From: CAZAYY01 sp964489525
GTDB taxonomy: Bacteria; Chloroflexota; Anaerolineae; Anaerolineales; JABWBV01
NCBI GenBank assembly: GCA_964489525.1
Contig: CAZAYY010000012.1
Span: forward strand, 1 to 64,000
Length of the DNA: 64,000 nucleotides
Reading direction: 5' to 3'
The position numbers and the translations under genes are program-made. A model generated the notes under the pieces. It searched no databases. It had not been told where the DNA came from and saw nothing but the letters and a program-made list of their open reading frames with translations. This document shows, in pieces, positions 24,186-32,569 of the stretch; positions within the stretch are counted from its first letter, which is position 1, and every line of letters begins with the position of its first letter.

Positions 24186-26084
24186 TCAGCCAAAAATGGA
24201 GGCCACCAAACCAATCGCGAAGAAGAGCAAAACACCTCCACCCACGATTGCCAGGGCAGTCACCCACCCGGGAACTCGCGACGCCGGGCGAAGGGGCTCT
24301 CCCTCAGCAAGCTGGCGCAGCACCCGCGGCAGTTGGGCTGCCATGTCGGACAGCACGCGCCCCTGCCCTTCAATCCAAACCCAACCCGGCGCTGCCAATG
24401 GAACCACCACCTTATGCCCTTTGAAAGACTGCAGCCAGATGCGAAACACCTCAGACGGGCTGGCCGCCGCAATGGCGGGCATCACAACCGCAGCCGCTCC
24501 TGAGACCTCATCCGGGGGGATGCCCTGCTCCAACCGGTGGACAACCACCGGGATTTCGGGGGTCTCATTGCGCATGGCCTCCAAAAGCGGGGCGGCAAAA
24601 GCGCCATCCCCATTTTCAACAATCAACACAGGAAATTGGCGGTGTTTTTCCAACAGCAGCGCAGCAGCCTGAGCGTTATCTTTGCGCAAAGCAAACCAAT
24701 GGTAAGCCAGCAAAACCGAAACCAGAACCAGGGTTTTCACCATCTGGCCAATTTCAACCCAGGGCTGTGTTTCACCCAGGATTTTCATCAGCAGCATATA
24801 GAAAATACTCCCCGCCGAGAACATCACCCCCACCACCCCCAGGAACATCACCAGGTAGAGGTAAGTCCGGCGCACCACCGAACGACGGGCGTGGTTGGCC
24901 GCTTCATCATCCGCCAGGGCTTCCTTATTTTGCGGCAGCCAGGCAAGCAGCCAAAGCGGCAAACCCACCACAAGCGCAGCCAGACCGGTGGAAAAATCTT
25001 CAGCCAGCGGGTTGACATCGGGCGGATAAATCAGGGTGGCAAGAATCAGTTCCAAACCAAAAAAAGCAGCCAGCAGGCCAAAAAAGGCGAGCAGGTATGC
25101 ATACACCCGGCGCAAAGCAGAGCGACGCGGCGAATCCGGAATGGCATCCACCTCGAAAGCCCGCACCCGCCCAAAATATGCCCAAACACCGCCAAAAGCC
25201 AGGGCGCTGCCCAGGACAACCGCGTTTTCCGCCATCAACCCGGCCAGGTTAAAGGAACTGCTGAAAAGTGCAGAAAGGATTTCTCGCACCAGGTTGCCAG
25301 CCGGAATTAAAACACCCGCCACACCAGAAAAGACCAGGACATACAAAACCACCAGCCGCAGCAGAGAAGACTGTTCCTGGATATCTACTAAAGACTTTTG
25401 CACCACTCGCCAGGACAGGAGAAAAAGCGGTGTTCCGACAAGAACCAGGGAAAGCCCCCCAGCAAAAGACCCCTGGCTGTAAAAGGTTGCCCGTCCGGCC
25501 AGGCTGACAAACAAAAAACGCATCACTTCAACCAACCCGGCCACCGTCATACCCAGGCCGTATAACACCCAGGCGTAGCGGTACACTCTGCGCAGCACGG
25601 GGTAGGCCGTGCCGCGCGGCCGGGCCTGCCAATCGGCCTGCAGTGTCCGGTAAAAATAAGCGCAGGCAACCAGGTTGGCAAGAATGGCCACAATATTGTC
25701 GCCCCAGTTCTGGTCATAACCTACCCAGGCCTGGTTCACATTGGCCCCAAATGCCAACAACAAACCCCGGTTGAGGATGGCGAGCAAGTTTTGCACCACA
25801 GGCACGAGCAAAGCCGCCAGAATGACGTACATAAACAATGCTCGCACCCCAGAAAAACGTTCTTCGGGTTCTTGGGCTGCACCCCTTTGGGCCAGCCACC
25901 AATGCAGCAGGAAAACCGGGATACCTACCAGAATAAAAGCCAGCGCCCCCGCCAACTGGCTGGTGGTTCCCCCCACCTGGTTCGGGTTAACGATGGTGCG
26001 AACAAGGTTAATCGCCCCCCACATCACCACTTCAAAACTGACCAGGGATACAGCATACAGGTAAAAACGCCGAATGGTTTGCAT
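24186..26084 (-). CDS. Four-repeat DUF5671-type integral membrane protein
   Basis: 632 residues with about 14 hydrophobic helices. Four repeats start with an Arg-Arg-x-Tyr motif: RRFYLYAVSLVSF (about 5), RRVYRYAWVLYGLG (about 165), RRVYAYLLAFFGLL (about 326) and RRTYLYLVMFLGVV (about 419), the DUF5671 pattern. The end (about 515-632) is a soluble domain plus a last membrane helix. It has a good ribosome-binding site (GGAGGATGCG before ATG). The family function is unknown; it could be a membrane scaffold or transporter-like protein. It sits downstream of nothing obvious and is followed by dnaN 165 bp away. Confidence 0.8.
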   Translation of the reverse strand: MQTIRRFYLYAVSLVSFEVVMWGAINLVRTIVNPNQVGGTTSQLAGALAFILVGIPVFLLHWWLAQRGAAQEPEERFSGVRALFMYVILAALLVPVVQNLLAILNRGLLLAFGANVNQAWVGYDQNWGDNIVAILANLVACAYFYRTLQADWQARPRGTAYPVLRRVYRYAWVLYGLGMTVAGLVEVMRFLFVSLAGRATFYSQGSFAGGLSLVLVGTPLFLLSWRVVQKSLVDIQEQSSLLRLVVLYVLVFSGVAGVLIPAGNLVREILSALFSSSFNLAGLMAENAVVLGSALAFGGVWAYFGRVRAFEVDAIPDSPRRSALRRVYAYLLAFFGLLAAFFGLELILATLIYPPDVNPLAEDFSTGLAALVVGLPLWLLAWLPQNKEALADDEAANHARRSVVRRTYLYLVMFLGVVGVMFSAGSIFYMLLMKILGETQPWVEIGQMVKTLVLVSVLLAYHWFALRKDNAQAAALLLEKHRQFPVLIVENGDGAFAAPLLEAMRNETPEIPVVVHRLEQGIPPDEVSGAAAVVMPAIAAASPSEVFRIWLQSFKGHKVVVPLAAPGWVWIEGQGRVLSDMAAQLPRVLRQLAEGEPLRPASRVPGWVTALAIVGGGVLLFFAIGLVASIFG

Positions 26085-26318
26085 CGCATCCTCCAGAATA
26101 TAATCCGGTCAAAAAAGATGGAATCCATAACCGGATGTATTGGATTCCCCTGTTTAGATAAATCATCGGTCTGCCTGCTTCTGCCCCGCCAAACCAGTGC
26201 AGGCGGCTAAACCCATCTCACCCGGGTTCACCCGGCAAAACGAGCGTGCTTACGAAAACTGCAACCCCACCCGCAGCCCTGGTTTATGAGGGTTCGCAGG
26301 ATTGCAACGATCAGCGGC

Positions 26319-26831
26319 TCATTCTACTGCATACCGGAATGAACCACTTGGACGGACAGATGGTTTAACTGAGTCGCTGTTCCAATCCCAATTAAAATAG
26401 GGATATGGCATCAGGATAATTTTCCATTGGCCATCTTGCAGCAGCAAGTTTGCCGTACCTGTATCGCGCCAGCCAGAATCGAAGGGACCCGTGCTGCTGT
26501 AAATAATGTACACTTCCACATATGCCTCCGAACCCGCGATTTTGCTCGAATGGATTTGGATGCCTGTCCGGCCAAATTGAGACTGGAAGTCAGTGGCAAA
26601 ACTTAAGAAACTTCCATAGGAAGGGCTGCCGTTCTGCTGGTAAATATACCCGTGCGCTTTTTCATAATCGCCTGTGCTGAGGGCATACACATAGTTGTGC
26701 ACAACCCCCTCAGGGGTTTCTTCGCTGATATACCCCTGCTCTTCTCGCCGGACAAAAAACACCACCAGGGCAAGAATCACAATAAAGATAATACCCATTA
26801 AAATGGCTGTGAGAAAACGGTCTTGTTTCAT
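26319..26831 (-). CDS. Membrane-anchored protein with NTF2-like/DUF4878-like domain
   Basis: 170 residues from the ATG at 26831 (AAGGAG upstream). One N-terminal transmembrane helix (about 8-30) and an outside domain beginning with TPEGVVHNYVYALSTGDYEKAHGYI, then strands ending DGQWKIILMPY. The pattern 'ends with GQWKI' after a D/Y-E-x-A-H-x-Y helix is that of NTF2-like lumazine-binding/DUF4878 domains. Ligand and role are unknown. Confidence 0.7.
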   Translation of the reverse strand: MKQDRFLTAILMGIIFIVILALVVFFVRREEQGYISEETPEGVVHNYVYALSTGDYEKAHGYIYQQNGSPSYGSFLSFATDFQSQFGRTGIQIHSSKIAGSEAYVEVYIIYSSTGPFDSGWRDTGTANLLLQDGQWKIILMPYPYFNWDWNSDSVKPSVRPSGSFRYAVE

Positions 26832-26929
26832 GGTGGGCTCCTTTGTTAACTCAATTGTACAACAAAGTTTAATATACATGTACCCAAATGATTGAATCTT
26901 CCAACTCGACTAGAATTCTATCATCATGC

Positions 26930-27320
26930 CAGCCCTCCGGGCTTCAGGGAATTTGACGGCATTCCCTATAATCATTACAGCCCTCCGGGCTTGAGTGCCA
27001 TCCCCCCATGTAGTCACGGTTTCAACCGTGCTCCTCTTCCACCCCGTAGGGGTGAAACGATGATAGAACCCGGTTCAGCCCACCCACCAATGCCGTAGGC
27101 ATGGCATGATCCAGCCGCCATTTTCCATACATGCCCTCATCGTACCAGCCCTCCGGGCTTGAGTGCCCCCTCCCCATGTCGTCGCGGCTTTAGCCGCGTC
27201 CTCCTTTCTTCCCCACCCTATGTAGTCACGGTTTCAACCGTGTCTTCACCCACCCCGTAGGGGTGAAACGATTATAGAATCCGGTGCAGCCCACCCACCA
27301 AATGCCGTAGGCATGGCATG
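26930..27320. repeat. Multi-hairpin intergenic repeat, two imperfect units
   Basis: Two successive units (about 26978-27118 and 27146-27320), with an extra partial start at 26930, fill the 600-bp gap between genes. Each unit contains in order AGCCC-tcc-GGGCT, a CACGGTT/AACCGTG hairpin, CACCCC-gta-GGGGTG, and ATGCC-gta-GGCAT. The second unit also has CGCGGCT/AGCCGCG, a paired-base variant of the second hairpin. There is no open frame of interest. It looks like a dispersed palindromic repeat, possibly transcribed. Confidence 0.75.
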
Positions 27321-27359
27321 ATTGAACCACCGCCAGGATTGGCAAGGGTGACAACATCC

Positions 27360-27410
27360 AAAAAAATTCAGCCCACCCAGCGGGCTGCTCGGCCTGCCGG
27401 ATGGGCTGAA
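27360..27410 (-). terminator. Rho-independent terminator of the S9 peptidase gene
   Basis: Stem TTCAGCCCA (27367-27375) with TGGGCTGAA (27402-27410), and a run of U on the minus-strand transcript (complement of A at 27360-27366). It starts 22 bp after the stop codon. Confidence 0.8.
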
Positions 27411-27431
27411 ATTCCACTCAGCCAGGGTCCG

Positions 27432-29384
27432 TTACAGATTCATAATCTCAACGGGTTCAATCTGCCCATCAATAACAAAGCCAAACACCCGGCTGTAAAA
27501 ATACAACTCGGCTTCAAGGGTGCGCTTGATGTTTTCGGCCTTTCGGAAACCGTGCTGCTCCCCTTCATAGGCAATGTAAGCAACCGGAATGCCCTTTTGT
27601 TTGAGGGCGTTCACCATTAACTCGGCTTGCTGGGGTGGAACCACTTTATCTTCCAGACCCTGGAAGAAAATCACCGGGCAGCTTAACTGGTCTACGGCAT
27701 ACAAGGGAGAGCGTTGGTGGTACCGCTCTATTTCAGCCGGGTAAGCACCTACCAGGTTATCCAGGTAGCGCGATTCAAACTTATGGGTATCTTTCGCCAG
27801 GCCTTCCAGGTCGCTCACCCCAAAATGGCTGGCGCCGGCGTGAAAAACGTCATGAAAAGCCAGGGCAGCCAGCGTGGTATAGCCGCCTGCGCTGCCGCCG
27901 CGAATGGCAAGGCGGTTGGGGTCCACATCCCCGCGACCCACCAGGAAACGGGCTGCGTTCACACAGTCTTCCACATCCACGATACCCCAACTGCCGTTCA
28001 GGCGTTGGCGGTATGCCCGGCCAAAGCCCGTGCTGCCTCCATAATTCACATCCACAATGGCAAAACCCCGGCTCGTCCAAAACTGGTACGAGAGGCTCAG
28101 AATGCTGGACGCAGCACTGGTAGGCCCGCCGTGGCTCATCACAATTAACGGGGGCTTTTGCCCTTTTGGCCCGGCATAGTCCTGGTTTTGGGGTGGGTAG
28201 AAAAAGGCATAGGCGGTTTGGCCGCCGCTGGTGGGAAACGCAATGGCTTCAGGGTTAGAAATATACGCCGGGGCAATCCGGGCGGCACTGGTTTGGCGCA
28301 GCGGTTCCACCTGCCCATTTTGGGGGTTCACCAAAGCCAGGAAGGGCGCATGGCGCGCAGAGCCCAACAAAGTCAAAATTCCGGGCTGGCCAAATTTGAT
28401 TCTGCCCAACACCTCCCAGCCGAGCGGGATGGACACAACCTGGCCGGTTTTCAGGTGAATTCGCACCAGGCGGGTGGACCCATTTTCAAGGTAAAAAGTC
28501 AGGATCGTCTCCGGGGTTTCGAAAGCGTAAGTACTTAAGCCAAAAACCCATTCCGGGCCGCCAAACTCTGCCTCATGCGGCAAAACGGGCTGAATATTGC
28601 CCTGCTCCCAACGGTAAATGTTCCACCAGTTGGTCCGGTCGGAAATGAAAAACAGCTGGTTATCCGGCGACCAAACAGGCTGCTGGACCGATTCGCCCAC
28701 CCCGCCAGCCACCAGAACTGGCTCGCCGGGCATTCCATCCGGCTGAAATTGGGCAGTATACAGCGCAGTGTCATCCCAGGGCATATTCGGATGATTCCAA
28801 CATTTCCAGGCGATTTGGCTGCCATCCGGGCTTATGCGGGGTGCGGCGTAGAAATCCCAACCCGATGCCAACACCTGGATATCCTCCTTGCGAACGGGTT
28901 CCTCTTGCAGTGGGATGGCCACCAGCATGTTGCGAGCTTCCTGGTCAGACTCGCTGTGGTCTTCACAAACGTACACCAGGCGGTTGCGGTGGGTGTCCAC
29001 CACGCCGTCGGCAAATCGCAGCGGGCCTTCGGTGTTAACCGGCTTTGGAACGCCTCCATCCCGGGCAGTATCCAGGCGGTAGAGGCGCTGGTCGGCAAAG
29101 TTAGAAAACCAGACCACCCCTCCATGAACGAGCATCGCCCCCCCGCCATATTCATGCACCCGGGTCCGGGCGTTAAAAGGGGGTGGGGTCAGGTCTTGCG
29201 TGCTTCCATCCGGTTTTTGCTGGACAATCACACATCGCCCCCCTTCGGATGGTCGCATTTCAATCCAATAGATATCCTGGCCATCGATGGCAAATTCCAT
29301 GATGGCCATTGCTTTTTCAAGAATGAGTTGGGGGGTAATGGGCGATTTCCAGGAGCCGAATGGGGCAGATTTTTGTGTGGGCAT
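27432..29384 (-). CDS. S9-family peptidase (dipeptidyl aminopeptidase/acylaminoacyl peptidase type)
   Basis: 650 residues; the ATG at 29384 has GAGG 8 nt upstream and is preferred over an ATG 18 bp earlier. An N-terminal beta-propeller (about 25-390) is followed by an alpha/beta hydrolase domain. The catalytic triad is visible: Ser in RGGSAGGYT (about 498), Asp in QGLEDKVVPP (about 577), His in GEQHGFR (about 611). No signal peptide, so cytoplasmic; it cleaves short peptides. It carries its own terminator. Confidence 0.9.
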   Translation of the reverse strand: MPTQKSAPFGSWKSPITPQLILEKAMAIMEFAIDGQDIYWIEMRPSEGGRCVIVQQKPDGSTQDLTPPPFNARTRVHEYGGGAMLVHGGVVWFSNFADQRLYRLDTARDGGVPKPVNTEGPLRFADGVVDTHRNRLVYVCEDHSESDQEARNMLVAIPLQEEPVRKEDIQVLASGWDFYAAPRISPDGSQIAWKCWNHPNMPWDDTALYTAQFQPDGMPGEPVLVAGGVGESVQQPVWSPDNQLFFISDRTNWWNIYRWEQGNIQPVLPHEAEFGGPEWVFGLSTYAFETPETILTFYLENGSTRLVRIHLKTGQVVSIPLGWEVLGRIKFGQPGILTLLGSARHAPFLALVNPQNGQVEPLRQTSAARIAPAYISNPEAIAFPTSGGQTAYAFFYPPQNQDYAGPKGQKPPLIVMSHGGPTSAASSILSLSYQFWTSRGFAIVDVNYGGSTGFGRAYRQRLNGSWGIVDVEDCVNAARFLVGRGDVDPNRLAIRGGSAGGYTTLAALAFHDVFHAGASHFGVSDLEGLAKDTHKFESRYLDNLVGAYPAEIERYHQRSPLYAVDQLSCPVIFFQGLEDKVVPPQQAELMVNALKQKGIPVAYIAYEGEQHGFRKAENIKRTLEAELYFYSRVFGFVIDGQIEPVEIMNL

Positions 29385-29471
29385 TGGGTTGATCCTCATC
29401 AAAGATTTGCAGCTGTTCCGGGTTCATGCCTGAAGTTTTGGTCCCAGACAGCCTCTCGTACGGTAATTGGC

Positions 29472-29918
29472 TTAAGGTTCTTGTACGGGCACTTCCAGGG
29501 TAATGGAGCCAGCGTTGTGGAAGTTCAAGGTAACCTCTATTGTATCACCAGCGGCCAAATCGTTCTTCAATCCAATCATCATCACATGCAGCCCACCGGG
29601 CTTAAATGCCACGGTTTCCCCGGCAGGAATTTCCACAGATTCCTGCTCGTGCATGGACATCATCCCGCTGGCTTCCATCCGGCTCATATGGAGTTGAACG
29701 GTTTCAGCAGCATCGCTGGCCGCCGACATGAGCATTTCGGATTCAGCCGTTGGGTTCTCCAGGTTAAAATAAACCGCCGTGTTGCCGCCCGCAATTCCAG
29801 GGCGTGCCCACACATCCTTAATTTCAACCCCATCGCCCTGGGCCTGCTGGCACCCGGCCAAAGCCAGGAAAGCCGCCAAAACAAGCACAAACAACAAAGC
29901 TTTGGTTTTCGCAAACAT
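29472..29918 (-). CDS. Copper chaperone PCu(A)C-type lipoprotein
   Basis: 148 residues. Lipobox LALAGC (Cys 23). The copper motif of the family, H-M-x10-M-x21-H-x-M, is met exactly by H77-M78, M89, H111 and M113. These extracytoplasmic proteins hold Cu(I), often for cytochrome oxidase assembly. No oxidase genes are in view. The ribosome-binding site GGAGG lies 7 nt before the ATG. Confidence 0.92.
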   Translation of the reverse strand: MFAKTKALLFVLVLAAFLALAGCQQAQGDGVEIKDVWARPGIAGGNTAVYFNLENPTAESEMLMSAASDAAETVQLHMSRMEASGMMSMHEQESVEIPAGETVAFKPGGLHVMMIGLKNDLAAGDTIEVTLNFHNAGSITLEVPVQEP

Positions 29919-30099
29919 AGAAATACCTCCAACAAAATCGGTCGTTTAAGAGTTCAGCCACCCTGGTCGCGCCCAAAACCACCCGCCCGTTTTGAGGCAG
30001 GCATTGCGCGACAAAAAGGTACGCTCGTACTATTTTACTGTATATTTCCGGGGAAGAAGGGTATGATTGCAGCGGATTTTGCCAACCCACCGCAGCGAT

Positions 30100-31185
30100 T
30101 TATTCCAAAACCTGGACCCGAGTGCCTTTGCCGCGCCCGCCGTTGCGCTCTTCTGTAGGGAGGTAAGGCGTACTCCACCGGTAAATCCACTTGGCGTCGG
30201 CATTGCGCAGGTTGACACAGCCCCGGCTCATCATCGCCCCAAAATTATTGTGCCAGTAGGTGCCGTGAAAGGCCACGCCCGTAATGTGAAAGTAAGAAAC
30301 CCAGGGCACACCCGGCAGCTCGTAAGCATCGGGGTCGCTGGTAATAAAACCATCGCCCATATGCCGGGAGGGCATTTTGCGGCCAATGATATGCCAGCCC
30401 ACCGGGGTTTCGGTGGGCAGTAAATTGGGATTGTTGTGGGTGGTGGGCCTGCCGGTTGAAATTCGGGCGTGATACACTTCCTGGCCTGCTTCGTAGGCCG
30501 TCAGGGTTTGGTCTCGGGTGAAAACCACAATTTTTTTGTCTTGCGGGGGCACATCGGGCGAAATGGGCGTCAGCTCTTCCGGCAAAACAGGGCGCAGGTG
30601 AGCCGCGGGAACCGCCAGGTGGGTTTCGCTGCGTTCATCAAAGGTTTCATACCATACCCCCCCATCCGGGCCTTCCACAATTCGCTCCACCCAATAGACG
30701 GATTCGTAGTAATACACCAGCGTGGGCTGCCATTTCCATTTCGATTTTAAATGAATGTAAGATTGGGTGAAGGGCACAGAAACTTCGGCCAACATGCCTG
30801 CAGGGGAAATGGACTCAACCGGTTCCTGCAAATGCACTTCGACGGGTTGAATATACGCACTGTGAACATAGCCCCCATCCACCCTGTACCAGGTTGGGTT
30901 AACCACAGGCCCCGAAGGCGAGGTGATTTGTGCATCGAGGGAAATGACCTGGTCGCGCGTATAGCGGCCCATTTTGGGCGCTTTGAGATCAGGTTCGTAA
31001 TGAACATCTACCGCGTAGCGCGCCACCCGGCCCAACTGGGGGCGGGTAACGGGCGTTTGCTCCAAGTCATCCAGCAATCCCCGCCGCAGCCCGCCGGTCC
31101 CCAGCCAAAGGGCACCCATGCCTGCCAGGTTGAGAAATTCACGGCGGTTAATGCGCAGGGGGGTGGAAGATTCTTTGGATCCCAT
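30100..31185 (-). CDS. L,D-transpeptidase (YkuD) with Tat-like signal, paralogue 1
   Basis: 361 residues. The N-terminus INRREFLNLAGMG resembles a twin-arginine signal. Two SH3-like regions (about 60-220) precede the catalytic YkuD domain (about 225-345): AFHGTYWHNNFGAMMSRGCVNL, where His and Cys (about 323) are the catalytic pair. It cross-links peptidoglycan stems (3-3 links) or attaches proteins to them. It is the last gene of an unknown protein/rhodanese/transpeptidase operon; gaps are 3 bp. Confidence 0.9.
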   Translation of the reverse strand: MGSKESSTPLRINRREFLNLAGMGALWLGTGGLRRGLLDDLEQTPVTRPQLGRVARYAVDVHYEPDLKAPKMGRYTRDQVISLDAQITSPSGPVVNPTWYRVDGGYVHSAYIQPVEVHLQEPVESISPAGMLAEVSVPFTQSYIHLKSKWKWQPTLVYYYESVYWVERIVEGPDGGVWYETFDERSETHLAVPAAHLRPVLPEELTPISPDVPPQDKKIVVFTRDQTLTAYEAGQEVYHARISTGRPTTHNNPNLLPTETPVGWHIIGRKMPSRHMGDGFITSDPDAYELPGVPWVSYFHITGVAFHGTYWHNNFGAMMSRGCVNLRNADAKWIYRWSTPYLPTEERNGGRGKGTRVQVLE

Positions 31186-31188
31186 CGT

Positions 31189-31560
31189 CTAATAAAAACC
31201 CACTTGCGGGTCCACCAGGCGGGCATAGGCATCAATGCCGCCCTCCAGGTTGAAAACATTTTTCCAACCCAGGCGTCCCAGCCAGGCGGTCACCTGGGAA
31301 CTGCGAACCCCATGGTGGCAAAGCACAATGATTTCCGCATCCTGGTTCTGCAAAAAATCGGGGAGTGCCTGGGTGTGTTCCTGTGCCAGCCGGCTCATCG
31401 GAACCACCACAACCCTTTCGTCCGGGATGTGGGCTAACTGGATTTCATACCATTCACGCACATCCAACACGGTGAAGGTGTGGGGCTGGGTTGGGGCTTG
31501 TTTGAGCTTCTCCGCCAATGCCTGGGGCGAAATCTGCGGAAATTCGTAATAATTGGACAT
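31189..31560 (-). CDS. Single-domain rhodanese
   Basis: 123 residues, one complete rhodanese domain: LDVREWYEIQLAHIP and the active-site loop VLCHHGVRSSQV with Cys 81. There is no export signal. It transfers sulfane sulfur or senses redox state. Gaps of 3 bp on each side make it the middle gene of the operon with the unknown protein and the L,D-transpeptidase; the link between a cytoplasmic rhodanese and wall cross-linking is unexplained. Confidence 0.9.
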   Translation of the reverse strand: MSNYYEFPQISPQALAEKLKQAPTQPHTFTVLDVREWYEIQLAHIPDERVVVVPMSRLAQEHTQALPDFLQNQDAEIIVLCHHGVRSSQVTAWLGRLGWKNVFNLEGGIDAYARLVDPQVGFY

Positions 31561-31563
31561 ACC

Positions 31564-32280
31564 TTATTTCAATTCTAACGCACTGACCAGCAGCATTTCA
31601 ATCATGGGCTGCATCCGGATGGAATAAGTCACCTTATCGGTGGTCGAAAGCGAGGGCATGAAGCGCTCCACCAGTTCCATGGCAAACTTGGTTTTAATGC
31701 TCTGGATCAACTGGCGGGGCGATTGGGACGCCAACCCCGAATCTGGGACAGGCTGGTTGGGGCTCAACCTGGCTTTTGAAATCTCGGTGTAAGCCGTGCG
31801 CCAGGTTTCCAGGCTGCCTTGCAGCAAATCCAAAATGCCCTTGATGTGCTCCACCTCAAGAGTAAGCTGGGGCGTGAAACGGATGGAAGAAATCAACAGG
31901 GGCAGGTTTTCCTGGCGGGCAATTTCATCCAACACCTTTTGCAGTTCTTCCAACGCCCCCAGGTAGGGAATCACCTGCTGGTCGAGAAGCGCCAGCGAAA
32001 GGGAAGGCCCAGAAAAGTCGGGGTTGGTGCTGGCCAGCACAATCCGGCTGCTGCGTCCCTGGGGTTTGGGGCCGGGCATTCCAACCTCTTTGGCGGCCTC
32101 AGGTTGGGAGCTCGACAGCGTGCGAACCATGCCCGTTAACCTGCTGCTGATTTCCTCCGGGGTGTGGCCTTCTTGAATCGAAGTTTCCAACAGGCGCTGA
32201 ATCAGCCGCCGGATGGATTCTTCAATATCCAGGGTTTCCTGGTTGGCGAGGTGTTTTGGGTTTTTACGGAAAAAATGCAT
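31564..32280 (-). CDS. Unknown soluble helical protein
   Basis: 238 residues, mostly helical, charged, with no signal peptide or membrane helix. Segments include an amphipathic N-terminal helix (LDIEESIRRLIQRLLETSI) and a C-terminal IRMQPMIEMLLVSALELK. I recognise no family. It heads a three-gene operon with a rhodanese and an L,D-transpeptidase. Just upstream is the family B repeat copy at 32361-32514. Confidence 0.65.
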   Translation of the reverse strand: MHFFRKNPKHLANQETLDIEESIRRLIQRLLETSIQEGHTPEEISSRLTGMVRTLSSSQPEAAKEVGMPGPKPQGRSSRIVLASTNPDFSGPSLSLALLDQQVIPYLGALEELQKVLDEIARQENLPLLISSIRFTPQLTLEVEHIKGILDLLQGSLETWRTAYTEISKARLSPNQPVPDSGLASQSPRQLIQSIKTKFAMELVERFMPSLSTTDKVTYSIRMQPMIEMLLVSALELK

Positions 32281-32360
32281 GGTTCAACTGAATATGTGCA
32301 GTGTTTGCAGTATTCTAACAGGTTTTTCGGGCATAAGGCCAAACCCGGCAGGGCAGCTGC

Positions 32361-32514
32361 CCACAAATGTCCAACCCCACCCCCAACCCCGCCCCAGGCT
32401 TGGGGGCGGGGAGAAGAAAAGGGATTCGCCCCCTGACGGGCAGTACCCGCCAGGGGGCGAATCCCTAAGAATTATGAGGAAACAGGAAGAAATCACAACA
32501 TTTGAGAACTCCCC
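32361..32514. mobile_element. Family B hairpin repeat, copy 3
   Basis: About 154 bp between two perfect 13-bp direct repeats, GCAGGGCAGCTGC, at 32348-32360 and 32515-32527. It contains CCAACCCCACCCCCAACCCC, the CCCCGCCCC/GGGGCGGGG hairpin and a 20-bp stem with loop CAGTA (32420-32464, one mismatch), all matching the 18.2 kb copy. Left part is shortened. It occupies the gap between the unknown gene at 32280 and the end of hsdR. Confidence 0.7.
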
Positions 32515-32569
32515 GCAGGGCAGCTGCATCGAAGTTCAGAAGGCCATTTTCCCGCTTGCTGGGCCAGCC

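Noticed and set aside
22637..24503. Long plus-strand frames opposite dnaN and the DUF5671 gene
   Set aside because: Shadow frames; the minus-strand proteins have complete family signatures.
28575..30158. A 527-codon open frame antisense to the S9 peptidase and copper chaperone
   Set aside because: It spans two clear genes on the other strand and has no recognisable protein features.
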